Under the pieces are notes generated by a model. That model saw only the letters and a list, made by a program, of their open reading frames with translations. It made no database searches and was not told the origin of the DNA. 51,616 nucleotides of DNA from Candidatus Woodwardiibium gallinarum (GTDB lineage: Bacteria > Bacillota > Clostridia > Oscillospirales > CAG-382), in the NCBI GenBank assembly GCA_904419545.1, contig CAJFRY010000019.1, positions 1 to 51,616 of the forward strand. The letters run 5' to 3'. Numbering within the stretch: the stretch's first letter is position 1; each line of letters begins with the position of its first letter. The position numbers and the translations under genes are program-made. Below, in pieces: positions 15,437-22,732 of the stretch.

Positions 15437-16717
15437 TTATTCACGCAGGATGTCGATGTAATAGTTGAGCATCAGCAGATTTTGCTCGTTTCGGCGCATC
15501 AGGTTCCAGTACAGCGCGCCGCGCAGGCCGTACTCGGGAAGCAGGAGCAGCTTGGCGCGTATGCTGCGCGCGTCCTCGAAATAGACCTGATGCTGCACGC
15601 CTGCTTCGGTGTAAAAGAAGAAGGGCGCCATCGCCGTTTCGTCGTATTGGATTTCGGCGCCTACGCGAACGGCCAGGTCGACTGCTTCCTTTGTCGAAAG
15701 CGACTGCGCGCGCGACTCGCCCGCGACGTAGGGCAGTGTGAAGTCGTAGCCGTAATTGGAGATGCCCAAAAACAGCTTTGACGGGTCGATTTCGGTCACA
15801 GCGTAATCGAGCACGCGCCGCATCGACGGCAGCGGCGAGACGGGCAGCGGCGGCCCGTAGGTATAGCCCCATTCGTAGGTCATCAGCAGCAGCGCGTCGG
15901 CCGCTTCGCCGAGCAGCCGGTAATCGTGTCCTTCGTAGTGTACGCCGGGCTGGTCCGCGCGCGTTTTCGGTGCCAGCGCAACGATCACCTGCTTGCCGTA
16001 GCCCGAGAGGAAATTACGCATGTATGCGACGAATTCGGCATAGCGCTCGGCGTTCTCCGCGCCTAAAAATTCGAAGTCGATGTCCAGTCCGGCATAGTTT
16101 TTATCGTACATGGTTTGCAGGATGTTGTCCGCCAGCGTCGGCCAGATTGCCGGGTCGGCCAGCAGCGCCGTCCCCGCTTCGGTGGAAAAATTGCCGTTTT
16201 CGGTCAGCGTGGACAGGTGCATGTATGCCTTCGTGCCGTAGTTGCGGGCGTAGAGCAGCAGCCGCTCGTCGTCCAGCGGCACGAGCGTGCCTTCTTCGGG
16301 ATTGATGCCGTAGGTGAAGGGCATCAGATAGGTCATGAACGGCAGCGCCGCAGTGAGCAGGTCGTCGCTGATGAACGGATAGGCATAGCCTCCTATGCGG
16401 TATGTCCCCAGCGGGTCCCGCTCGTACCGGATGACCAGCACCATCCCCGGCAGCAGCAGGTCACGGCCGTTGAGAAAGAGGTTGTTGCGCAGAAGCTGCA
16501 GCACCGTTGTGCCGTAAGCGTCGGCGATGGAATAGAGCGTCTCGCCGGGGCGCACGACGTGCGTCACCTGCGGGAACAGCACCGCCACGCATTGTCCCAC
16601 GGCGAGCTGCGCCTCCGGCCCGATGCCGTTGTTCGTCCGCAGCCGTTCGGGCGAAACGCCGTACTGCCGTGCGATGGAATAGAGCGTCTGTCCCGCTTCC
16701 ACGATATGTAAAACCAT
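15437..16717 (-). CDS. LysM-containing GH18 glycosidase (SleL/YaaH-type)
   Basis: A 426-residue protein. Two LysM modules at the N-terminus (HIVEAGQTLYSIARQYGVSP and HVVRPGETLYSIADAYGTTV) bind peptidoglycan. A GH18 barrel follows with the catalytic signature GLDIDFEF, in which the Glu of DxDxE is the acid/base. Bacillus SleL and YaaH have this architecture and degrade spore cortex as N-acetylglucosaminidases. There is no export signal, as for spore-coat-associated relatives. The start at 16717 puts the first LysM at residue 2; an in-frame ATG at 16735 would add six residues but has no ribosome site. The substrate (spore cortex or other muramyl glycan) is inferred. Confidence 0.85.
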   Translation of the reverse strand: MVLHIVEAGQTLYSIARQYGVSPERLRTNNGIGPEAQLAVGQCVAVLFPQVTHVVRPGETLYSIADAYGTTVLQLLRNNLFLNGRDLLLPGMVLVIRYERDPLGTYRIGGYAYPFISDDLLTAALPFMTYLMPFTYGINPEEGTLVPLDDERLLLYARNYGTKAYMHLSTLTENGNFSTEAGTALLADPAIWPTLADNILQTMYDKNYAGLDIDFEFLGAENAERYAEFVAYMRNFLSGYGKQVIVALAPKTRADQPGVHYEGHDYRLLGEAADALLLMTYEWGYTYGPPLPVSPLPSMRRVLDYAVTEIDPSKLFLGISNYGYDFTLPYVAGESRAQSLSTKEAVDLAVRVGAEIQYDETAMAPFFFYTEAGVQHQVYFEDARSIRAKLLLLPEYGLRGALYWNLMRRNEQNLLMLNYYIDILRE

Positions 16718-16809
16718 TGGGAGCCCCCGTTTCATGTTCGTTTGTCATCAGTATATGCGGCTGTGGCGGCGCTCGCAGACGCAATTGGAAATAAAATTTC
16801 TTTTTTCTA

Positions 16810-16838
16810 TTGACATATGAATATTTTTGCGTTATAAT
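16810..16838 (+). promoter_or_regulatory. Consensus promoter of surface paralogue 1
   Basis: TTGACA (16810-16815), 17 bases, TATAAT (16833-16838). The preceding TTTTCTA and the GCGT before the -10 are shared with the promoters at 19057 and 20035. Confidence 0.85.
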
Positions 16839-16856
16839 GAGTCTACAAAATAACGA

Positions 16857-16890
16857 GCAAAGCGTCCGCTTTTCAAACGGTTGGCTTTGC
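16857..16890 (+). promoter_or_regulatory. Hairpin in the 5' leader of surface paralogue 1
   Basis: GCAAAGC (16857-16863) pairs with GCTTTGC (16884-16890), with an inner CCG/CGG pair. It lies between the promoter and the ribosome site and is absent from the leaders of the other two paralogues. Confidence 0.45.
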
Positions 16891-16920
16891 GCCAAAAAGT
16901 TGAAAGGATGACAAGAGAAG

Positions 16921-17679
16921 ATGAAAAAGTTCATTGCAACTCTTCTTGCCGTCGCGCTTGTGGCAGTCGCCTGCTGCGTGTTCGCCTCGGCGGAGGACGT
17001 CAATCTTACACAGGGTAAAACCTACACGGCTGTCGGCATTTTTACAGAAAAGACCGAAACGCAGCCGGATTATCCGGATGAAGGGGGCGTTACCCTGACC
17101 GACGGCGTGAAGGCGCCCGCGGAAGTCAAGTATAACGATGCGCTTTGGGTCGGCTTCAATAAGAATGTTTCGGCAGTCGCCGAGATCGTGGTGGATCTCA
17201 CTGCTTCCTCTAAAGTAAGCAAGTTCTCGATCGAGACGCTGAACGACACAACTGTCGGTATTGAAGCGCCTACGGAAGTTGAGTTCTTTTACAGCGCCGA
17301 CGGCGAGACCTGGACCTCTGCCGGCAAGGGCACGGAATCGGGCGAGGGCAACGTCAGCGAATTTGCGCTGTCGCTGGACAGCGCCGTCGATGCGAATTAT
17401 GTGAAGGTCAGCGCTACTTGCAGCGGACCGTGGCTTTTCATTTCAGAGTTTGAGGCGTTCGGCACGGCCGGTTCGGGCAGCACGGATGAGTCCGAGGCTG
17501 TATCTGAGGCCGAGTCCGAGACCGCATCGTCTGCGGCTCCCGTCGAGTCGTCTGCGGCTGCTTCCTCCGCCGGTACTTCGTCTACGCCTTCGACCTCTGA
17601 CGCCGGCATCGTAGCCGTCGTCGTGCTCGCGGTCGTCGCCGTGATCGGTGCTGCGGTTGTCGTGAAGAAGAGAGCATAA
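16921..17679 (+). CDS. Secreted discoidin-like surface protein, paralogue 1
   Basis: A 252-residue protein. The signal peptide (1-24, ending FASAED) is followed by a discoidin/F5-8C-like beta domain of about 150 residues: NLTQGKTYTAVG, LTDGVKAP, VGFNK, EFFYSADGETWTSAG, ANYVKVSATC and WLFISEFEAFG. Next comes a Ser/Glu/Ala-rich linker, then STPSTSDAGIVAVVV..., a hydrophobic segment and the tail KKRA. Discoidin-type domains usually bind glycans or lipids at the cell surface. The tail layout is that of a wall-sorting signal, but with TS where TG would be expected. ATG at 16921 has GAAAGGATG upstream. A terminator follows 40 bases after the stop. Confidence 0.8.
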   Translation: MKKFIATLLAVALVAVACCVFASAEDVNLTQGKTYTAVGIFTEKTETQPDYPDEGGVTLTDGVKAPAEVKYNDALWVGFNKNVSAVAEIVVDLTASSKVSKFSIETLNDTTVGIEAPTEVEFFYSADGETWTSAGKGTESGEGNVSEFALSLDSAVDANYVKVSATCSGPWLFISEFEAFGTAGSGSTDESEAVSEAESETASSAAPVESSAAASSAGTSSTPSTSDAGIVAVVVLAVVAVIGAAVVVKKRA

Positions 17680-17718
17680 CGTATAGCGGATAAAAGAAGT
17701 TTTCCGAAGGAGAACGGT

Positions 17719-17759
17719 AAAAAGGGAAGTTCCCCGAAAAGTGGGTTCTTCCCTTTTTT
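17719..17759 (+). terminator. Terminator after surface paralogue 1
   Basis: AAAAAGGGAAG (17719-17729) pairs with CTTCCCTTTTTT (17748-17759); the distal arm is the T-run. Confidence 0.75.
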
Positions 17760-17841
17760 GTCCGCCGGTATGGATTGCCGGCCTGAAACATTGTTTTCTC
17801 GTGGAAAAACGCGAGATGTATATATCAGAGGAGAGACAATT

Positions 17842-18849
17842 ATGAAAAAGACAGGATTCATTTCGATGTTGCTGGTATTGCTGCTGGGCGTATGTTTGCT
17901 GGCAGGCTGCGGCGGGGAAGGGACGGGAAATGACTCTGCCGGCCGAACCGAAGAGACGGAAAGCCGCACGGATATCGAGAAAGACGAAACGGACGGTGAG
18001 GAAAACTCCGAAGAAGGCTCTGGCCAACCGCAGCCGGTGGAGCTGGAAAACTTTACTTCCGGCACTCTCTATGAAGAGGGGGAGTATCTGTTCAGCATTG
18101 ACTCTATGGAGATGACGGAGGATGCGTATGTGATTACTTACCGGGCTTCTACGGATGCTCGGAACTATTCCGGCTATTACGATATGCAGCTCATCATCAA
18201 CGGAGTGGCTTTCCATTACAATGATTTTACGTTTACTGACGAGAACAGGGAGAGCAACAGTATGATAGGCGGCGGGCCGGATCGCGCTATTCGGGTGACG
18301 CTGCCCCGAACATTGCTGGCTCACGCAGGTATCCGGGAGGTTACGTCAGTGCAATTCGATGTAACCTTGGGATATTCGGCACACAGCAGCGTTTATGAGG
18401 AAGTGGAAATTCGAGCCACTGTCTATCCCGGCGCCAAGCCGGCCGAGGTCGATCCGTTCCCGACGCCGAAGCAGGATTCCTGGGTGCTGTTGGACAATGA
18501 AGAAGGCAAGGTGCAGATCGTGGATGCCAACTACTGGGTTTCCGCTGCGGACGGACATATTATGGGCGTAACTTTTCATATTCTGACACAGGGTAAAGGC
18601 AACGGCTATATTGCGCTCCGTAACCTGAACGTCGGTGACTGGACTTCCGGCAAACAGATGGGAGACGTCAACTGTCTGCTATCTCCGGGTGTCCGTTATT
18701 GCCGGATCACCCTTATGGGAGGAGGCGATCCCGCAGAGGATGCGGATTATTCCCAGAGCATTCTGTCATACTATGCTTACTATAATGAAGGCGGAACGGT
18801 GGAAGAGTTGTCCGCGACACTGGATTTGAGCGGTCTGGCGAATCAGTAA
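17842..18849 (+). CDS. Lipoprotein of unknown function
   Basis: A 335-residue protein. The signal peptide ends in the lipobox LLAGC, so Cys24 should be lipidated. A 40-residue Glu/Asp/Ser-rich linker follows, then two all-beta halves: VELENFTSGTLYEEGEYLFS to about residue 210, and QDSWVLLDNEEGKVQIVDAN to the end. Neither half matched a family I know. ATG at 17842 follows GAGGAGAG. It lies between two copies of the discoidin-like paralogues but lacks their promoter block and C-terminal tail, so it is not another copy. Location outside the membrane is firm; the role is unknown. Confidence 0.8.
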   Translation: MKKTGFISMLLVLLLGVCLLAGCGGEGTGNDSAGRTEETESRTDIEKDETDGEENSEEGSGQPQPVELENFTSGTLYEEGEYLFSIDSMEMTEDAYVITYRASTDARNYSGYYDMQLIINGVAFHYNDFTFTDENRESNSMIGGGPDRAIRVTLPRTLLAHAGIREVTSVQFDVTLGYSAHSSVYEEVEIRATVYPGAKPAEVDPFPTPKQDSWVLLDNEEGKVQIVDANYWVSAADGHIMGVTFHILTQGKGNGYIALRNLNVGDWTSGKQMGDVNCLLSPGVRYCRITLMGGGDPAEDADYSQSILSYYAYYNEGGTVEELSATLDLSGLANQ

Positions 18850-19056
18850 GCGTTTTCCGGCATGTCGGGGTCTGCTCATATCGGGACTGGCGCGTTCCGC
18901 GGCCGGCGGGGGATTGGCCGGCGTTTGTATTTGCCTGACCTGCATATAAACAGCTGTCCCTGCCGGACTTTTGATAAAAGCAGTTCTCCTTTTGCCGATT
19001 TTGGCAGAATTGCTTAAAATTATTGGGGATTTGTGAAAAGAAATCGACTTTTTCTA

Positions 19057-19085
19057 TTGACATCGGCATTCCTATGCGTTATAAT
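19057..19085 (+). promoter_or_regulatory. Consensus promoter of surface paralogue 2
   Basis: TTGACA (19057-19062), 17 bases, TATAAT (19080-19085). About 60 bases around it, from GTGAAAAGAAAT at 19033 through AATAAAAACTCA, are almost the same as around the promoter at 20035. Confidence 0.85.
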
Positions 19086-19147
19086 AAAAACTCAATAGGA
19101 GTATCACATAAGAAAATTTGGAAGTTTAAGAAAGGAAGGAATCTGAA

Positions 19148-19927
19148 ATGAGAAAATTTGTTTCAGTGTTCTTGGCCGTCGCGCTTGTAGCGGTCGCCTG
19201 CTGCGTGTTCGCCTCGGCGGAGGACACCAATCTTGCGCTTGGCAAGAGCTATACCACGGTCGGGATTTATACCGAAGAGGGTGCGGCTGCACCTCAGTAC
19301 CCTGACGAAGAGAACAAATCGCTCACCGACGGGCAGAAAGCGGCTGCGGAAACCGGCTACGGCGATGCTGCCTGGGTCGGATTCAACAGAATGGATGCTA
19401 CGATGCAGACCAACGGTTCGATCGGTATCATCACGGTGGATCTCGGCGCCGCTTCGAGCGTCAGCGGATTTGCCATTGAAGTATTCGAAGATTCTGCTGC
19501 GGGCATCACTTTCCCGAGCAAGGTGGAATTTTTCTACAGCACGGATAACGAAACCTGGACTTCTGCCGGCGAAGGTACGAAGTCGGGCGAGGGCAGCGTC
19601 GCTGAGTTTGCTTTGACGCTGGACAGCGCTGTCAATGCAAGCTATGTGAAGGTGGAAATGACCTGCGGTGCAAGCAACTGGGTATTTGTTTCCGAGTTTG
19701 AGGCGTTCGGCACGGCCGGTTCGGGCGGCACGGATGAGTCCGAGGCTGTGTCTGAGGCCGAGTCCGAGACCGCGTCTTCTGCGGCTCCCGCCGAGTCGTC
19801 TACAGCTGCTTCCTCCGCCGGTACTTCGTCTACGCCTTCGACCTCTGACGCCGGCATTGTAGCCGTCGTCGTGCTCGCGGTCGTCGCCGTGATCGGTGCT
19901 GCGGTTGTCGTGAAGAAGAGAGCATAA
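19148..19927 (+). CDS. Secreted discoidin-like surface protein, paralogue 2
   Basis: A 259-residue protein with the same plan as paralogue 1. The signal peptide is nearly identical (FLAVALVAVACCVFASAED). The discoidin-like core has NLALGKSYTTVG, LTDGQKAA, VGFNRMD, VEFFYSTDNETWTSAG, ASYVKVEMTC and WVFVSEFEAFG. The linker and C-terminal membrane tail (TPSTSDAGIVAVVV, ending KKRA) are nearly identical to paralogue 1, including the bases after the stop. ATG at 19148 follows GAAAGGAAGG. The core is more diverged than the ends. The ligand is unknown. Confidence 0.8.
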   Translation: MRKFVSVFLAVALVAVACCVFASAEDTNLALGKSYTTVGIYTEEGAAAPQYPDEENKSLTDGQKAAAETGYGDAAWVGFNRMDATMQTNGSIGIITVDLGAASSVSGFAIEVFEDSAAGITFPSKVEFFYSTDNETWTSAGEGTKSGEGSVAEFALTLDSAVNASYVKVEMTCGASNWVFVSEFEAFGTAGSGGTDESEAVSEAESETASSAAPAESSTAASSAGTSSTPSTSDAGIVAVVVLAVVAVIGAAVVVKKRA

Positions 19928-19940
19928 CGTATAGCGGATA

Positions 19941-19975
19941 AAAAGGGGTTTGCCGAAGAGCAAACCCCTTTTGCC
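19941..19975 (+). terminator. Terminator after surface paralogue 2
   Basis: AAAAGGGGTTTGC (19941-19953) pairs with GCAAACCCCTTTT (19960-19972) around a 6-base loop, followed by GCCTTTTT. Confidence 0.8.
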
Positions 19976-20034
19976 TTTTTGGCGAAATCGCCTCAAAGTA
20001 TATTGCTTTTGTGAAAAGAAATTGACTTTATCTA

Positions 20035-20063
20035 TTGACATCGGCGTTTCCATGCGTTATAAT
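20035..20063 (+). promoter_or_regulatory. Consensus promoter of surface paralogue 3
   Basis: TTGACA (20035-20040), 17 bases, TATAAT (20058-20063). The spacer and upstream GTGAAAAGAAATTGACTTTA block match the promoter of paralogue 2. Confidence 0.85.
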
Positions 20064-20123
20064 AAAAACTCACTGGGAGACCGCATAAGAAACCTGAGAA
20101 GACAAGAAAGGAAGTAAACTGAA

Positions 20124-20948
20124 ATGAAAAAATTTATTTCGGTGTTTTTGGCCGTCGCGCTCGTAGCAGTCGCCTGCTGCGTGTTTGCTTCGGCGGAGGA
20201 CACCAACCTCGCGCTTGGCAAGTCCTACACGATCGACGGCTACGATTATGATGCAAGTGTTGAAAACTATGTCGATAACGAAACACATAGTAAATTGACT
20301 GACGGTATTGTTGAAGATGTTGCTCCTTGGGATGCTGGCGCGCCTTTTATCGGCATTTCCGGTGCGGAAAAAGAAACCCCTGCGGAAGAGCATAACGGTC
20401 TGACCACCGCGATTGTGCTGGACCTCGGCGCGGTTTCTACCGTGAATAAGTTCGCTGTTCAGCTGTTCGGCGGCGGCAACGGCGGCATTTATTTCCCCAC
20501 GAGCGTGAAATATTCTTACAGCACCGACAACGAGACCTGGACGGAAGCCGGTGCGGGATCGCAGGTGAGCGATTCGTCCGTTGAGACCGGGGGAAGCGTA
20601 TGGGACGCATCTACGCTGGAGCTGGATTCGGCCGTTCAGGCGCGTTATATCAAAGTTGAGTTTGTGCAGAATCGGAGAAGTGTTTTCATCTCCGAATTTG
20701 AAGTGTATGGCACGGCCGGTGCGGCAGGAACGGATGAGTCCGAGGCCGTTTCCGAGGCAGAGTCCGAGACTGTGTCTGCTGCAGAGTCCGAGACCGCGTC
20801 CTCTGCGGCTCCCGTCGAGTCGTCTGCGGCCGCTTCCTCCAACGCTTCGTCTACGCCTTCGACCTCTGACGCCGGCATCGTGGCCGTCGTCGTGCTCGCG
20901 GTTGTCGCTGTGATCGGCGCTGCGGTTGTCGTGAAGAAGAGAGCATAA
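20124..20948 (+). CDS. Secreted discoidin-like surface protein, paralogue 3
   Basis: A 274-residue protein, the longest of the three. It has the same signal peptide, core landmarks NLALGKSYTIDG, KLTDGIVED, VLDLGAVSTVNKFAVQLFGG, YSYSTDNETWTEAG, ARYIKVEF and VFISEFEVYG, and the same C-terminal tail. The core is the most diverged, with an insertion after residue 40 and a longer loop before the last strands. The Ser/Glu linker carries an extra ESETVSAA repeat. ATG at 20124 follows GAAAGGAAG. The three genes are each flanked by their own promoter and terminator, so each can be expressed independently. Confidence 0.8.
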   Translation: MKKFISVFLAVALVAVACCVFASAEDTNLALGKSYTIDGYDYDASVENYVDNETHSKLTDGIVEDVAPWDAGAPFIGISGAEKETPAEEHNGLTTAIVLDLGAVSTVNKFAVQLFGGGNGGIYFPTSVKYSYSTDNETWTEAGAGSQVSDSSVETGGSVWDASTLELDSAVQARYIKVEFVQNRRSVFISEFEVYGTAGAAGTDESEAVSEAESETVSAAESETASSAAPVESSAAASSNASSTPSTSDAGIVAVVVLAVVAVIGAAVVVKKRA

Positions 20949-20964
20949 AATACGCACAAGAATA

Positions 20965-20998
20965 AAAAGGAGCCTGTTTTCAAACAGGCTCCTTTTTG
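20965..20998. terminator. Strong bidirectional terminator
   Basis: AAAAAGGAGCCTGTTT and AAACAGGCTCCTTTTT are exact reverse complements separated by TC. It closes paralogue 3; the remaining gap to 21316 shows no gene. Confidence 0.85.
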
Positions 20999-21316
20999 CG
21001 CAGGTATTTTTCATTTCTTTATGACAAGGTCCGCCGCTGCGCCGCTTTTTGATATGTGGTGCAAATCGGAAGATATACCGTTTTTCAACAGCCGCGCAGC
21101 CGTAAAAATCCGATATTGGCCGGTCAATCCCCTGCATTTTATACGGCGGATCCCCCGTGCAGCCGTCAAATAAAAACGTGGGGATCGTTTCTGTGCCCGT
21201 TCCGGCACAACTCCGGGACTTCGGGCTTGGAACAAGAGGCTTGGAATACCTCGGTCGCTGTCTTGCGAAAGCAACGAGCGCGTCTTCAATGAATCGCCGT
21301 CGTGGAGGGGGCCGTT

Positions 21317-22711
21317 TTATGTCACGGCGCGGGACGGCCACCAGCGGCCGGAGCGGTAACGGAGGAAAAACACAACCGAGCGGAACAGCCAATCCACGAC
21401 CATCGCTGCAAAAACGCCGATTGCACCGTAGTTCAGCTGCATGGCGAGCACCAAGCTCAGCCCGATGCGGAAGGCCGCCATCGAAGAAACCGATACGATC
21501 ATTGTGAACCGCGCGTCGTCGGCGGCGCGCAGGGCGTTCGGCAGCGTAAAGGCGGCCGGCCACAGCAGCATTGCAAAACCGTTGTGGATGAAGATCAGCA
21601 CCCGTGCCAGCGCCAGCGATTCGTCCGAAAGCGAATAAAGCCGCAGTGTCAACGGCAGGGAGAGCAGAATAAGCGTGTTGACGGCGACGGTAAATAAATA
21701 AGTCACGGTCATCAGCCGACGGGTGTAATGCCGCGCCTGTACACGGCTTCCGGCGCCGACGCATTGCCCGACGACGGTGATCATCGCCAGATTCATTGCC
21801 TGCCCGGGGATGCAGCCGAGCGCGCTGAGGTTGTTGGCCACACCGTTGGCTGCAATCTGCACGACGCCGAACAGGGTGATGATGCGCAGCACCATGATCC
21901 GTCCAAGCTGGAATACGCCGTTTTCCAGACTGTTCGGCAGACCGATGCGGAAGATCTTGCGCAGCACCCGTCCGTTGAAGACGAATTTTTCACGAAGCGA
22001 AATGTAAACGGCATTCCTCCGGTCGGTCAGCAGCAGAATCAGCAGCAGCATAGAAGAAAAACGCGAGAGAAAGCTGCCCCATGCGGCGCCGGCGGGACCC
22101 ATGTCCATTCCGTAGATAAATAGCGCGTTGAAGCCGATGTTGACGACATTGGCCAGCAAACCGCTGTACATGGACACTTTGGAGTTGCCCATTGCGCGGA
22201 ACAATGCAGCGCAGCAGCTATAAACGCCGATAAAGGGATAGGAATACGCAGAAATGCGGAAATACACCGAGGCGGATTCCATCACCGCCGGCTCGATCTC
22301 GCCGAACAGCAGCCGGATGATGGGTTCGCCCTGCCAAAGGCAGACGCCCATCACCGCCAGTGAGATCAGCAGCGTAGAGACAATGACCTGCCCGGCCGTC
22401 TCTCGCGCGTTCTTCTCCTTCTGCGCGCCCAGAAACTGCGCTGCGACAACCGCACCGCCTGTGGCGAACGCGGCAAAAATGTTGATGATGAGCGTGTTAA
22501 TGTTGTCCACCAGCGAAACGCCGCTCATCGCAGCGTCGCCCAGTGAGGAAACCATTACCGTATCGGCCATGCCGACGGTTATGGTCAGCGTCTGTTCGAT
22601 GATCAGCGGCAGGATCAGCTTCTTCAGCGCGCCGCCGGTGAACAGGGGCGTTTCCTCCTCCGGCAGGGCATTCCCTGCCAGTGCGGCGCGCAAACGCTTT
22701 GAAAATCGCAT
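21317..22711 (-). CDS. MATE family efflux transporter
   Basis: A 464-residue membrane protein with about twelve hydrophobic segments in two similar halves. The N-half reads LILPLIIEQTLTITVGMADT, a typical MATE opening, and GGAVVAAQFLGAQ matches the conserved first-half loop; the second half has GIPGQAMNLAMITVVGQCVG-like text. MATE proteins export drugs or metabolites using sodium or proton gradients. ATG at 22711 lies 21 bases downstream of the ABC gene's stop, with GGAG upstream, so the two form one minus-strand operon. The substrate is unknown. Confidence 0.9.
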   Translation of the reverse strand: MRFSKRLRAALAGNALPEEETPLFTGGALKKLILPLIIEQTLTITVGMADTVMVSSLGDAAMSGVSLVDNINTLIINIFAAFATGGAVVAAQFLGAQKEKNARETAGQVIVSTLLISLAVMGVCLWQGEPIIRLLFGEIEPAVMESASVYFRISAYSYPFIGVYSCCAALFRAMGNSKVSMYSGLLANVVNIGFNALFIYGMDMGPAGAAWGSFLSRFSSMLLLILLLTDRRNAVYISLREKFVFNGRVLRKIFRIGLPNSLENGVFQLGRIMVLRIITLFGVVQIAANGVANNLSALGCIPGQAMNLAMITVVGQCVGAGSRVQARHYTRRLMTVTYLFTVAVNTLILLSLPLTLRLYSLSDESLALARVLIFIHNGFAMLLWPAAFTLPNALRAADDARFTMIVSVSSMAAFRIGLSLVLAMQLNYGAIGVFAAMVVDWLFRSVVFFLRYRSGRWWPSRAVT

Positions 22712-22732
22712 CCTTTGCTCCGGGTCTCCTCT

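Noticed and set aside
20070..21764. 564-codon minus-strand frame
   Set aside because: It lies opposite the third surface paralogue and the terminator and mirrors its codon pattern.
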